Position numbers and translations under genes: made by a program
Shown here: positions 26,661 through 35,374 of the stretch, in pieces
How the letters are laid out: every line of letters starts with the position of its first letter
Numbering within the stretch: position 1 is the stretch's first letter
Assembly: GCF_034347405.1 (NCBI RefSeq)
Contig: NZ_CP133778.1
Coordinates: forward strand, 5,616,501 to 5,680,500
Direction of reading: 5' to 3'
Origin: Pseudomonas sp. CCC3.1
GTDB taxonomy: Bacteria; Pseudomonadota; Gammaproteobacteria; Pseudomonadales; Pseudomonadaceae
DNA length: 64,000 nucleotides
Notes under the pieces: model-generated
The model's database searches: none
The model's input: the letters and a program-made list of their open reading frames with translations, nothing else
Told to the model about the DNA's origin: nothing

Positions 26661-27266
26661 ATGGGTAAGCCTAGGTCGGAAATTCAAGTTCACAATCAGT
26701 CAATCAAGGCGCGACAGATTTTGCTAGAGGACGTACTTGCCGATGTTGAAAAATACGTTTCAAATGAGGTTGTTACTTCCGCTCTAAAAAATCAGGGAGC
26801 TTTGGCTTCCCTTTCTTACAAGTTCGATTTGGCTGGCCAGCAATACGCTATCGCCCCCACGAGTCTGAACACCCTCAAAAAAAAATCCGATGAATTACTT
26901 GGTTATCACGGTTTCGCAGGGCTAGAGCGTCTTAGGAGCGTGGCTAAGGATGCAATTGCTGCGTATGCCGAAAGGGGCAACAAGCCTACCAAGAAGACCA
27001 AAAATGGGCTAGAGCAAATTAATAGCGAGTTAGAATGCACGGTGGTCGCACTGCGCCGCGCTAATTTCAGGTTACTTCAAGGGCTTTCCACTGCTATATC
27101 GGGAATCAAAGAAACCAGGGATGGTTCTAGTGAGGCTGTTAGAAATAAAAGCGCTAGCGAAGCCGTAAATGCACTGTTGGCAATAGTCTCGCTTAATGAG
27201 TCTCCTTTTGATGTGATTCCATCTCACGAGAATATCCAGTCTTTAAAGGTAGTAAGGAGTGAGTAA
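26661..27266 (+). CDS. ginC: GInt small protein C
   Basis: 201-residue protein beginning two bases after ginB and overlapping ginD by 8 bases. Mostly charged and helical in appearance, with no catalytic motif: a SIKARQILLEDVLADVEKYVSN helix near the start, KKKSDELLGYHGFAGLERLRSVAKDAI near 75, and LECTVVALRRANFRLLQGL near 130. It resembles a DNA-binding or assembly accessory factor. Its place between the second and third recombinase is the diagnostic GInt arrangement. Confidence 0.65.
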   Translation: MGKPRSEIQVHNQSIKARQILLEDVLADVEKYVSNEVVTSALKNQGALASLSYKFDLAGQQYAIAPTSLNTLKKKSDELLGYHGFAGLERLRSVAKDAIAAYAERGNKPTKKTKNGLEQINSELECTVVALRRANFRLLQGLSTAISGIKETRDGSSEAVRNKSASEAVNALLAIVSLNESPFDVIPSHENIQSLKVVRSE

Positions 27267-28719
27267 TTTCCATGAGCGTAAGCTTTATTCAGTGGTTCCT
27301 GAGCTTGAGTTGTTTGACCACAACGCACTGGGGAAGCTCGTGACTAGGGATGCGAGCAATCTGACATTCATCAATTGGCCAAACGGGGCACCCTGTTTTG
27401 CCGCGAATCTCTACATGCTTTCCCTTACGGTTCGCCCCAATAGGATGAAGCGTAAAGGGTTAGCGCGTACAGGTAGAAAAGGTGGGACGATTGGTGAGTA
27501 TGCTCAAAAAATCAGTCAGTTGGTTAGATTCTGTTATGCTTCAAACATTGATTTTATAGATCTATCAGATAACGACTTTACGCGTTTTATTCATCATCTA
27601 AGTACGGAAGTAGATCCCAAAAATCTTCGTGAGAAGAAGAAAGCCACACTCACCGTTGTAGACGTTGGGACTGTATGTATAGACTTCCTAAAGTATATTG
27701 GAGGGCTTTATGAGCAACCCAGTTTCGTCGCGATTGGAGGGCGAATAAAGATTACTGAAAACGTTACAGTGAAAAAAGATAAGCGTGGTCGTGATTATGC
27801 TGTGCACAGTGTGTGGCATCATGCATTTCCACCTGGTGGTAGGAGGCACGAGCGGAATGCGATTCCTGCTGTTCATGTCGACCAGCTCAGGAGCGCTGTC
27901 GATGAAATGGGGGGCTCACGGTTCATCAAGATTCGGCGGCATGCATTTATCTCAACATTGGAAAACTCTGGGGCTAGGCTTTCAGAGGTTGCGAGTCTTA
28001 AGGTCGTAGATGTCCTGACCGCGTATGAGATGAAGCATCCTATGCTTAGGTTTATCACGCTGAAGGGCGACGACAGCGAGGAAAGGGAAATACCCGTAAA
28101 TAAGATGTTTCTCAATGAACTGATCTCATACATTGAGTTTCACAGGGGTAAAGTTGTAAGAAATAAATTTTCGAGTATTAAAGATCATGGCTTCGTATTT
28201 GTATCATCAGCAACCGGAACTCCGCTTTCAGAAACATCCCTTGGTAATGAGATCGGTTCAGTGCGCAGGTTTGCTGGCATCGAGGAACAAGCATGCGCGC
28301 ACATGTTTCGCCACTCGTTTATAACGAACTTGGTAATGGAGTTTGTACAGCGGGATAGATATAGGCGTGCAGGAGACTTTGAAGTCAGGTTGCTTTCTGA
28401 TGAAAGCTATCTTGAGGAGGTTAAGATGTATACCGGCCAGAAATCAATTGCGACTATCATGGGCTATGTACATGCAGCATTCAAGGAGATTGAGGGGTAT
28501 AGCACTACAGTTAGCAATGTTTTCCTAATTCGAGCCATGGAGCAGTTCGATAAATACTCTCGTAAACTCAGAGCCCATCTCGGCTCTACCCTTACAATTC
28601 AAGAATATAACGTAGAGATGGAGAAGCTTGAGGCTTTAAGAGATGATGACTTTGCTCGTGAGCTTGCAAGAGAGAAAACGGTCAAAGGAATCGCTCCGAT
28701 TCTGCCTGGCCGCGAATGA
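27259..28719 (+). CDS. ginD: GInt recombinase D, tyrosine recombinase
   Basis: 486-residue tyrosine recombinase. GTG start at 27259 overlaps ginC, with GGAG directly adjacent; this poor spacing suggests translational coupling. N-terminal SAM-like core-binding region (IGEYAQKISQLVRFCYASNIDF), then catalytic residues: SGARLSEVASLK with Arg near 240, HMFRHSFITNL (HxxR) near 350, TGQKSIATIMGYVHA near 394-404, where the usual LGH is replaced by TGQ but the nucleophile Tyr is kept near 402. Last gene of the operon; about 100 bases separate it from the next gene. Confidence 0.76.
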   Translation: MSNFHERKLYSVVPELELFDHNALGKLVTRDASNLTFINWPNGAPCFAANLYMLSLTVRPNRMKRKGLARTGRKGGTIGEYAQKISQLVRFCYASNIDFIDLSDNDFTRFIHHLSTEVDPKNLREKKKATLTVVDVGTVCIDFLKYIGGLYEQPSFVAIGGRIKITENVTVKKDKRGRDYAVHSVWHHAFPPGGRRHERNAIPAVHVDQLRSAVDEMGGSRFIKIRRHAFISTLENSGARLSEVASLKVVDVLTAYEMKHPMLRFITLKGDDSEEREIPVNKMFLNELISYIEFHRGKVVRNKFSSIKDHGFVFVSSATGTPLSETSLGNEIGSVRRFAGIEEQACAHMFRHSFITNLVMEFVQRDRYRRAGDFEVRLLSDESYLEEVKMYTGQKSIATIMGYVHAAFKEIEGYSTTVSNVFLIRAMEQFDKYSRKLRAHLGSTLTIQEYNVEMEKLEALRDDDFARELAREKTVKGIAPILPGRE

Positions 28720-28823
28720 TTCGGTGAATTCTGGCACGGGTCTATCATTCACACGGTAGTGTTGAGATACCATGGTTCATTAGCAATGGATTCAAGTCTT
28801 GGGCTTAAGGTTAGGAGAAGGTT

Positions 28824-29375
28824 TTGTTGCTGCTTTCACGCCTCTGGAACCTTATCAGCCCCGACCGTCGCTCCGAGTGGGAGAAAGCGCGTGAACGCGA
28901 GTTCATCCTGGCGGCGAACTCCTTGAAGACCCTCAAGGTGACACCGGAGGGCGGGATGTCCATCGATCCTGAAGAGCTTCGCGAACAGATCGTCGCTTCA
29001 CGTGAGCAGTTGAAGCATCTCGTCCACAAACCAGGAGCGGCTAGCGGCTCATTCGAAGTTGCGGCAGACATTCGGGTGGAACAGGGAGCGAGTGCCACCA
29101 TAGAGGCTTCTATGAGCACCATGGACTGTATTGAGGTGGTGGCTTGGCGTCGGATGCAGACTGGCGCTGCAGTTCGCTACGTGTGCCTCCAGTCTATGAG
29201 TAAGGGACAATTCGCTGTCGCTTCAGCAAGCATGTTCACAGGAGCCATAGAGAGTCTCCCCACTTGGGTCGATGGCAATACCAATAGGCAAATCGCGAAC
29301 GCTCTACAACTTGGTGATCTCCAGTGGTACGCGGCTGTGAGCGAGGCTATGGATGCTTGGGATGCGGAGCTTTGA
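28824..29375 (+). CDS. Unknown protein next to the recombinase operon
   Basis: 183 residues; TTG start at 28824 with AGGAG (28813-28817) 6 bases upstream. Not recognised. The N-terminal third is charged and helical (RRSEWEKAREREFILAANSL); the rest has a repeated small-residue beta-like pattern (SFEVAADIRVEQGASATIEAS, AVRYVCLQSM) and ends in an acidic tail. No membrane segment or catalytic motif. It lies just before the first structured repeat. Confidence 0.6.
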   Translation: MLLLSRLWNLISPDRRSEWEKAREREFILAANSLKTLKVTPEGGMSIDPEELREQIVASREQLKHLVHKPGAASGSFEVAADIRVEQGASATIEASMSTMDCIEVVAWRRMQTGAAVRYVCLQSMSKGQFAVASASMFTGAIESLPTWVDGNTNRQIANALQLGDLQWYAAVSEAMDAWDAEL

Positions 29376-29400
29376 TGACCCTGAGCTTTCAGTTGGGGCG

Positions 29401-29499
29401 CGCCCCTGCGGGGAGCGGCTGTCGTGTACCGAGCCCTTGCGATGCCAAGGTCTCGGCCCTCCGGGCTTCCATCCCACACGCCTGCGCGCTCCGCTTGCC
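29401..29499 (+). repeat. Structured repeat, copy 1
   Basis: Two successive hairpins followed by a 31-base block. Hairpin 1: CCCC-TGC-GGGG. Hairpin 2: outer CCGAG/CTCGG and inner CCTTG/CAAGG. The last 31 bases (29469-29499) are identical to copy 2 at 30686-30716. Stem sequences differ between copies but keep pairing. Direct-repeat orientation with copy 2. Confidence 0.7.
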
Positions 29500-29624
29500 A
29501 TGCCTACCAGGCACGTGATCACCTGTCTTCGGTTCGAGCGGTCGCACACGCTGTGCTACATCCATACTTCAATGGACTCATCGCTTTCGCATAGGTGAGG
29601 GTAGGTATACACCCCTCTGGTAGT

Positions 29625-30089
29625 TCAAGCTTCGAACAAAGCACGGCATGCGTTCATCAAAGCGGTTGCGTCATGGAGAGCTCGGTGGTGCCTAGTCGTG
29701 GGCAGTAGGCGATAAATGTCACTGGCAGCCTCCCGACCCACAAACACTTCCAAAGGCTTCAACTCGAAGGTCGGCATCAGGTCTGCTGCTTCGTAGAGGA
29801 CATCGAGCCAAAAAACATCTTGAGGTGAGTCGCTGCAAAGCACCTGCCCTGAAAACAGCTGATTCATTCGTTCCGCCACAGTTGGTGGGGCATCACCTTC
29901 CTGAAGTAAATGATCCTGAGTAAGACCATGCATGTCTTGCGCATCGAACGACCAATGCGTCCAATAGCGGGCTGGCTTTATCAACGAACTGAACCAGGTT
30001 TCATTCGACACGACAGCCACCTCAATGGGATAGCTATCTGGGGCTATCCCTGATGCCTCGAAATCGATAAAAAAAGAAGGCCGTTCCAC
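29625..30089 (-). CDS. Small DEDDh-type 3'-5' exonuclease-like protein
   Basis: 154 residues, DnaQ-like. Motif I FIDFEASG at residues 7-14 (Asp and Glu metal ligands), motif II CSDSPQDVFWLDVL near 85, motif III HHRALHDATAL near 134 (His and final Asp). Shorter than the usual proofreading subunit, so probably an RNA- or DNA-trimming enzyme. A second gene at 57824-58285 shares all three motifs, including the S/T-D-x-P-Q-x-D form of motif II. It lies with the next gene between two structured repeats. Confidence 0.72.
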   Translation of the reverse strand: MERPSFFIDFEASGIAPDSYPIEVAVVSNETWFSSLIKPARYWTHWSFDAQDMHGLTQDHLLQEGDAPPTVAERMNQLFSGQVLCSDSPQDVFWLDVLYEAADLMPTFELKPLEVFVGREAASDIYRLLPTTRHHRALHDATALMNACRALFEA

Positions 30090-30176
30090 CTTGCTGCTCC
30101 GGTTTGAAGGTTGCGACTTTCAGCGGCTACACCGACTGCTCGTGTGTTTGCGCCGCCATCGCTCGAACCAGCCGTT

Positions 30177-30578
30177 CTAACTGTTAGCAGCCTTTGCAAG
30201 TCGATGGTTTTGCACATGCTGCATCTCACGCTCCCATTCATTCACAAACTTGTCCCAGTCTGTGGCGTAGGGCCCATCAGGAACTCTGGTCGACCCGATG
30301 CTTGCTTGGTGGAAACGCTCTCTCCAGGGTTGCGGAATAGTCTTCTCCAAAATGATGTCGATTCCGGAGTTATGACGCATCACCGAGACAGAGTTACGAA
30401 CCTCAATGAGGTCGAGTAGCTTATCGCTACAGGGGGTGTCGTTTCGCTCTTGGTCGTCGAGATCATCGAGGATGACAAGGAGGTCGGATGCGTTGGGATC
30501 ACCAGGACGGAGGCATGCAAGGGCCCACAGAACCCTTCGCCTAGTCCTCTCACGCTCGCGGAGTAAATCGCAGGTCAT
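30177..30578 (-). CDS. Unknown protein in repeat-flanked unit
   Basis: 133 residues, not recognised. The first half has an Asp-rich acidic stretch (LLVILDDLDDQERND) after an Arg-rich start; the rest contains IDIILEKTIPQPWRERF and a charged C-terminus (FVNEWEREMQHVQNHR). No membrane segment. Upstream neighbour of the exonuclease on the same strand, 87 bases apart, so likely cotranscribed with it. Confidence 0.55.
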   Translation of the reverse strand: MTCDLLRERERTRRRVLWALACLRPGDPNASDLLVILDDLDDQERNDTPCSDKLLDLIEVRNSVSVMRHNSGIDIILEKTIPQPWRERFHQASIGSTRVPDGPYATDWDKFVNEWEREMQHVQNHRLAKAANS

Positions 30579-30614
30579 TTAAGCCTCCTTTTCACAAAGC
30601 AGGGCGGTGGTTAT

Positions 30615-30716
30615 GGCGTGCCGCCTTCGGCGGATGGCTGGCGTGAACCGAGCCGTGGCAAGCCACGTCTCGTCCCTACGGGCGTCCATCCCACACGCCT
30701 GCGCGCTCCGCTTGCC
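30615..30716 (+). repeat. Structured repeat, copy 2
   Basis: Same architecture and orientation as 29401-29499: hairpin CCGCC-TT-CGGCGG, then outer CGAG/CTCG with inner GTGGC/GCCAC, then the identical 31-base block at 30686-30716. Lies upstream of the unknown gene at 30177-30578. See findings for the compensatory changes. Confidence 0.7.
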
Positions 30717-30797
30717 CGATACTCGCAGCCAAAGGAAAGTCTGGCGCAGCGATCCTGAAGCCGGGGCGGGTGTTAGCGTGCCCTACGCACAGGACAA

Positions 30798-31352
30798 TTA
30801 CTTGTGGAGCTTACTAAAGCGACTCGATAGCGCTGCGGCTTCGGTAGTTTCCCAAGCTTCAGGATCAGATGTAGCGTTGAACATCGCCCATGCCCTCCAC
30901 AGGAAAAATGCGGCAACCAAGCTCGACTCAATTACTGCAAATACCGTAGTGGTATACATATAATCCGAATTTTCTCCAAACAAGAAAAGCACTGGGAATA
31001 TCGAAGCTATCCAGCCGGCGACGAAAGTTAAGCAAAATGCGATGGTCGCAGTGACCGTCAGGAAAAGCGGGACTTGATATCTATACTGGGTTGCAAATGA
31101 TTTCTCGCCGTTTTGCTTCGCTAGGCCGTACAAGATGCCTGTGTTTTTTTCCTTGTCATTACTTCTTTTGAAAAGTCCATACAAAGTTACGTTTTCGCCG
31201 ACTTCTAACTCTTCGTAAAGCTTATTCGATACTTGCAAATTCGGGATAACTGCACCATCAATGCTGACTTTAGCTTTATGTCCGCCGTTCATTCGATCAA
31301 CAGATCGAACGTAGTCAACTTTTCCTGAAACTTTCACGCAATCGAACTTCAT
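30798..31352 (-). CDS. Unknown two-helix membrane protein
   Basis: 184 residues; ATG at 31352 is used because the codon before it (GTG) has no better spacing. The N-terminal 90 residues are soluble and beta-rich (KVSIDGAVIPNLQVSNKL, ENVTLYGLFKRS), followed by two hydrophobic helices (FLTVTATIAFCLTFVAGWI and YTTTVFAVIESSLVAAFFLW). Possibly an OB-like domain tethered to the inner membrane. Not recognised; no operon partner. Confidence 0.55.
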   Translation of the reverse strand: MKFDCVKVSGKVDYVRSVDRMNGGHKAKVSIDGAVIPNLQVSNKLYEELEVGENVTLYGLFKRSNDKEKNTGILYGLAKQNGEKSFATQYRYQVPLFLTVTATIAFCLTFVAGWIASIFPVLFLFGENSDYMYTTTVFAVIESSLVAAFFLWRAWAMFNATSDPEAWETTEAAALSSRFSKLHK

Positions 31353-31655
31353 CACTCACTATCCCTGCCATCGCTCAAAAAAGTGGATCTGGTTCTTGCC
31401 AAGACGTCGCTCAGTGACTATTGCAGGCGGGCTCACGCTGGCCATAAACGCCGGACTTGATGAGCGCGTCTCCCATCGAGACGTCCCTGGCCGTGTCTTA
31501 GGTGCTGCTCTGATGACCAATCCATCACCAATCCAGACGTCGCCGCTATGATCAAACGACTGCTTGGCAAACCATATGTCACGATAATATCACTATGATC
31601 TGTTTATCGAAACACGCTTGCCGTGGCTCTATCCTCAGTTTTGAGGATCCGACTC
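31353..31655. other. Intergenic region with candidate autoregulatory operator
   Basis: About 300 bases between divergent genes without a convincing ORF. Near the right end is a 7-base inverted repeat ATCCTCA-GTTT-TGAGGAT at 31631-31648, ending 7 bases before the XRE start; the right arm supplies the GAGG ribosome-binding site. A regulator bound there would block its own translation start region. The start of the similar regulator at 57254 has TTATCCTCGATTT at a like position. Confidence 0.5.
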
Positions 31656-32123
31656 ATGCATCTGAAAGAAGCGCTGGCAGGAGCATTGCGTGGAGCTCGT
31701 GCTCATCAGGGGTTGAGTTACGAAGAGTTGGCGGGGGCAACGCACAGAACGTACGTGGGGAAGCTTGAGCAGGCCCGAGCGAACGCGACGTTGGAGAAAC
31801 TGGACGAGATCGCTGACTATCTAGGCCTCGACCTTTTGACTATGGTTACTCTCGCCATTGCGGCTCAGGGTGACGAGCTCCCTTCGCAAGCCCTGCAACG
31901 TACTGCCTTGCGAATCAGGGAATTCGAGATGTCCGGAGGGTGGCAGTTGGTAGAGGAGCAATTCAGTGATGGAAAGCTCATCAAGCGCTCCCAGGGAAAG
32001 CCTAAGCAGCCGCTTTATGCAGATTACGTTCGAGCCCTGAAAGCGCAAGGTTTCGACAGGAAAACAATCGCTGAAAAGCTTGGCATTGCCAGAAGCACAG
32101 TCCAAAAATATTGGAATACATAA
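31656..32123 (+). CDS. XRE-type regulator with second C-terminal HTH
   Basis: 155 residues. ATG at 31656 chosen for GAGG 9 bases upstream; an upstream GTG lies across the inverted repeat. N-terminal XRE helix-turn-helix (LKEALAGALRGARAHQGLSYEELAGATHRTYVGKLEQARANATLEKLDEIADYLG), linker, then a resolvase-like HTH (DRKTIAEKLGIARSTVQKYW) at the very end. The two-HTH plan is shared with the protein at 57254-57733. Probably controls island genes or itself. Confidence 0.72.
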   Translation: MHLKEALAGALRGARAHQGLSYEELAGATHRTYVGKLEQARANATLEKLDEIADYLGLDLLTMVTLAIAAQGDELPSQALQRTALRIREFEMSGGWQLVEEQFSDGKLIKRSQGKPKQPLYADYVRALKAQGFDRKTIAEKLGIARSTVQKYWNT

Positions 32124-32274
32124 ACCTCCAGGTTATCGCGACCCCTCTTTTTCTACGTGATGTGTTTCGTGCTCATGGCTGCGGTGTATCCTTGGGCAAG
32201 GGTAGGCACTTGTGGTGTTGCCCATAACGTAGAGAGCAGGTTCGGATGGCTGAAATAGTGGGGATATTTGGTCG

Positions 32275-33111
32275 GTGAAGCACGTCAGGCTGATCCGCCA
32301 TGGAGAAAGCGCGGCCAACGCAGGCCAACCCAGCCTTGATCACGCGAGCATCCCTCTTACCCCAAAGGGGGTCGAGCAAGCGCGCCAAGTGGCAGGGTCA
32401 TTCGCTCAAGCCCCAGATCTGATCGTTGCCTCGCCGTTCTCCCGAGCGCAAGCAACTGCAATGCAGACAGTGGCTGCTTTCCCTTCAGTGCCGTTTGAAA
32501 TATGGCCCATTCACGAGTTCACCTACCTTGAACCTGCACGGTGTATCAACACGACCGTTGCCCAGAGACGAGCTTGGGTGGAGGGATACTGGGCCAAGTC
32601 AGACCCAGCGTTCACGGATGGTGAAGGCGCCGAGTCATTCTTGGACTTTATATCTAGAGGTCAGTCTTTCTTAGATAGACTTGCAGAGCATCCTGCCCAG
32701 GACATCGCCGTGTTTTCACATGGGCAACTCATCAATGCGGTGGCTTGGCTGATTGAGTGCAGGCCACAGAAGATTGACGGTCAAGCTATGGCCGTATGGC
32801 GAGAGTACGAGATCACTCACCACGTGCCTAACTGCTCTGGTTACAAGCTTACCAAGCACCCAGACGATGCCGGCTGGAGAGTAAGTCCTGAGGAGTTGCG
32901 AGTTGGCGTAACTCAACGCGTACCAGGCAGATCCTACCAAGCGTTTCGCGTTCCCGAGCGCGTGCTGATTGAGGAGCGGGCCCAGGCCCTATCGGCTGCA
33001 GGCTACCCGCTGCCAGACGATGATCCGGCTATGTACGCTGAGCAAAGGCTACTCGAGGCAAAAGAGGCTGCAGGTTTATTACCCTCGCACTCTCCTGGCA
33101 GAAAACTGTAG
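32275..33111 (+). CDS. Histidine phosphatase family protein
   Basis: 278 residues with GTG start. Phosphoglycerate-mutase-like fold: RHGESAAN at residues 7-14 with the catalytic His, SPFSRAQATA near 53 (second Arg), and VFSHGQLINAV near 145 (second His). The C-terminal 100 residues are outside the usual domain and of unknown role. Substrate cannot be predicted. Not part of a recognisable operon. Confidence 0.8.
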   Translation: MKHVRLIRHGESAANAGQPSLDHASIPLTPKGVEQARQVAGSFAQAPDLIVASPFSRAQATAMQTVAAFPSVPFEIWPIHEFTYLEPARCINTTVAQRRAWVEGYWAKSDPAFTDGEGAESFLDFISRGQSFLDRLAEHPAQDIAVFSHGQLINAVAWLIECRPQKIDGQAMAVWREYEITHHVPNCSGYKLTKHPDDAGWRVSPEELRVGVTQRVPGRSYQAFRVPERVLIEERAQALSAAGYPLPDDDPAMYAEQRLLEAKEAAGLLPSHSPGRKL

Positions 33112-33142
33112 CGGGAGTGCGAAGAGGGCAGGACTTTAGCGA

Positions 33143-33169
33143 GAGGTGTCACCTGGCTGGAGACACCTC
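33143..33169. terminator. Hairpin between convergent genes
   Basis: AGGTGTC and GACACCT arms with an 11-base loop, between the phosphatase end and the CsbD-like gene end. No T-run; weak terminator candidate. Confidence 0.35.
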
Positions 33170-33177
33170 CTCCACGT

Positions 33178-33426
33178 TCAACGACGAAAAATGCGATTTA
33201 TCAAGATCAACGCTGCAGCACCAATCGCGAGGGCGGCGACTGGTTTTTCTTTAACGAACGTGGATACGCTATTCAGTGTATCGCCATAGGTTTTAGTCAG
33301 CTGACCAGCCGCTTGATGTCCCGCACCTTCAGCTTCCATCTTCGAATCACCAATTAGTTTCCCGACCGTGCTCTGCGCCTTGCCGGCCAGCTTTTCTGCT
33401 ACACCTTCAACTTGTTCGCTCTTCAT
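33178..33426 (-). CDS. CsbD-like stress protein with C-terminal membrane helix
   Basis: 82 residues. The first 45 match the CsbD pattern (EQVEGVAEKLAGKAQSTVGKLIGDSKMEAEGAGHQ), a small general-stress domain found in envelope-stress regulons. Unlike canonical CsbD it ends in a hydrophobic helix and a basic tail (AALAIGAAALILINRIFRR), so it is probably tethered to the inner membrane. Single gene. Confidence 0.75.
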   Translation of the reverse strand: MKSEQVEGVAEKLAGKAQSTVGKLIGDSKMEAEGAGHQAAGQLTKTYGDTLNSVSTFVKEKPVAALAIGAAALILINRIFRR

Positions 33427-33614
33427 GATTCATCAAACCTTTGCGTGAGAGTGGGGAGCTCCGAACCGCGCTAATCGGGCGGCTATCAGCACGACATTAG
33501 GGACATGCGCATGATGATTAGTTCAATGGTGATGAGCTGTAGGCCAGTTTGGAAAAGCGCCTACACGTTTAAGCCTATTGCTATGCTGTTGCTCCCAACA
33601 TGGAGGTGAGCCAA

Positions 33615-33824
33615 ATGCAGGGTGAGTATTCCCTATCAGATGTACTGGAAAGGATGTACCAAAACCAGCTGGCCCTTGAGGCTGCGCTCATGGAGCTGAC
33701 CCTCCAGGTGGAAGCCCAGGGACATGCGGAAGTCGGCGACAACGTCCGTGGTGCGCTTTACACAATTGGTGAGAACGCTGGTCATATCAAACAGGGGCTG
33801 GCCCGGCTCAAAACACTCCCATGA
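33615..33824 (+). CDS. Unknown small protein
   Basis: 69 residues; ATG at 33615 has GGAGG (33602-33606) 8 bases upstream. Amphipathic, helix-like, without a membrane segment (SDVLERMYQNQLALEAALMELTLQV). It overlaps the next gene by 4 bases (ATGA), so the two form a coupled pair. Not recognised. Confidence 0.6.
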   Translation: MQGEYSLSDVLERMYQNQLALEAALMELTLQVEAQGHAEVGDNVRGALYTIGENAGHIKQGLARLKTLP

Positions 33825-34297
33825 ACCAGCCGCTTTTCGATTTTGATCTCAAACGCGTTTCCCGCACGCACTACATCACTGGCAAAGCTGCGATCAATTT
33901 TCCAGATCCAGGTAGTACAACGGGAGGATGGCATTTCCTGTCTTACTTCGACCGAAAATCCGGCGTGGCCAAGGTGTCCTTGGCAGGTATTCATTATCCA
34001 GATACGACCGATTTCTTTGGAGACGCTGGACTCATCGACGTAACCGACGAGCTTGCGATGAGAGGCTGGTCAGAAGACGGCAAAAGGCTGTTCATGGCGG
34101 ATCACTACCGTGCCGCAGCAGACATGATTATTAAGTGGGCGGTAGGTGACGCCAAACGCTGCAACGTCGAAATCGCTGATTGGTTCCCTTCAACATGCGA
34201 AAGGCAGGGATTGTTGGTGATGTTGGATTTAGGAAAACCGGTGCTTTTACGTAGAGGAAGGTTGCAAAAAATGGAAGCTTGGCTTCGCTCGCAATGA
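33821..34297 (+). CDS. Unknown protein coupled to the preceding small gene
   Basis: 158 residues. Mixed alpha/beta character with an N-terminal half FDFDLKRVSRTHYITGKAAINF and a later helix-rich part (HYRAAADMIIKWAVGDAKR). The C-terminus is basic. No catalytic motif recognised. Start codon lies inside the stop of the previous gene. Confidence 0.6.
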   Translation: MNQPLFDFDLKRVSRTHYITGKAAINFPDPGSTTGGWHFLSYFDRKSGVAKVSLAGIHYPDTTDFFGDAGLIDVTDELAMRGWSEDGKRLFMADHYRAAADMIIKWAVGDAKRCNVEIADWFPSTCERQGLLVMLDLGKPVLLRRGRLQKMEAWLRSQ

Positions 34298-34404
34298 CCA
34301 CCGCAAGTCTGCGTGTCTGTTCCTTCTTCCGAATGCCCTCTGAACAACTGCTTTTGTTGAGCACCGCTTCCCAAGCCTTGCAGCAAGGAGTAGCGTAGCG
34401 ATTA

Positions 34405-34419
34405 CTACATATCGAGTAG
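34405..34419 (+). promoter_or_regulatory. Candidate ChrB operator
   Basis: CTAC-ATATCGA-GTAG inverted repeat, with a second overlapping ATAT...ATAT symmetry, 11 bases before the chrB start. ChrB proteins are known to autoregulate, but the binding site here is inference. Confidence 0.35.
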
Positions 34420-34429
34420 ATATTCCTAC

Positions 34430-35374
34430 ATGAAAAATTGGCTCGCATTGATCCTTGGCTTACCCACCGCCAACGCCACCGAGCGCATGCGAGCCTGGCG
34501 TGCCTTGAAAGCTTCAGGTGCCGCTGTACTCCGTGACGGTGTTTACCTGCTCCCTGATACCAGCGCTTGCCGCGAAGCTCTGACTTCTGTCGAACGAGAC
34601 ATATTGGCCATCAATGGCACCGCCTACCTCCTGCCTGTAGTTGATCCCAACGGTGAGCGCTTTATCGAGTTTTTCGACCGCAAGGATGACTACACCAAAC
34701 TTGGTGGAGAGATCGAAGGCTGCCGTGAGCAGTTGAATGCTGAAAATGCGCTGGCGACGACCAAACAAATCCGCAAGCTGCGCAAAGCCTACGATCAGAT
34801 AGCGAGCATCGATTACTTCCCAGGTGAACCAAAGCACCAGATTGATGCGGCTCTACAGGAGTTAGAGACGGCAGTCAGTAGAGCCCTGTCGCCGGATGAG
34901 CCGCACAGCAGTAATCAACCGATATCGGTACTCAATCTCAGCGATTATCAGGGCCGTATCTGGGCAACGCGTAAACGTCCCTGGGTCGACCGGCTCGCCT
35001 GTGCCTGGTTGATCCGCCGCTTCATCGACCCGCAAGCTCAGATCGTCTGGCTGAACACTCCACAGGACTGCCCAGTCAACGCCTTGGGGTTTGATTTTGA
35101 TGACGCAACCTTCAGCCATGTTGGTAACCGCGTCACCTTTGAAACCCTACAGGCCAGTTTTCAAATCCAGATACAAGGTCTAGGTCGCATTGCTGCCCTT
35201 GTGCATTACCTCGATGTTGGCGGTATTCAGCCGGTGGAGGCTGCCGGGATTGAGCGGGTGCTTGCTGGGCTGCGAGAGACCATTTCCGACGACGACCAAC
35301 TTCTGGCTGCCGCGAGCGCCATCTTCGACGGCCTGCTCGCCGGGTTTGTGAAAGAGGAGCAACCCAATGAGTAA
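34430..35374 (+). CDS. chrB: Chromate resistance protein ChrB
   Basis: 314-residue chromate-responsive regulator or resistance protein of the ChrB family, here in an operon with chrA. N-terminal domain (WLALILGLPTANATERMRAWRALKASGAAVLRDGVYLLP) has the PaaX-like winged-helix pattern; the C-terminal half carries the conserved TRKRPWVDRLACAWLIRRFIDPQAQIVWL block near 183 and FDFDDATFSHVGNRVTFETL near 223. Overlaps chrA by 8 bases. It is thought to sense chromate and relieve its own repression. Confidence 0.9.
   Translation: MKNWLALILGLPTANATERMRAWRALKASGAAVLRDGVYLLPDTSACREALTSVERDILAINGTAYLLPVVDPNGERFIEFFDRKDDYTKLGGEIEGCREQLNAENALATTKQIRKLRKAYDQIASIDYFPGEPKHQIDAALQELETAVSRALSPDEPHSSNQPISVLNLSDYQGRIWATRKRPWVDRLACAWLIRRFIDPQAQIVWLNTPQDCPVNALGFDFDDATFSHVGNRVTFETLQASFQIQIQGLGRIAALVHYLDVGGIQPVEAAGIERVLAGLRETISDDDQLLAAASAIFDGLLAGFVKEEQPNE

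Noticed and set aside
29353..29598. Small ORFs across structured repeat copy 1
   Set aside because: Frames run through hairpins, with no ribosome-binding site and no similarity between copies at protein level.
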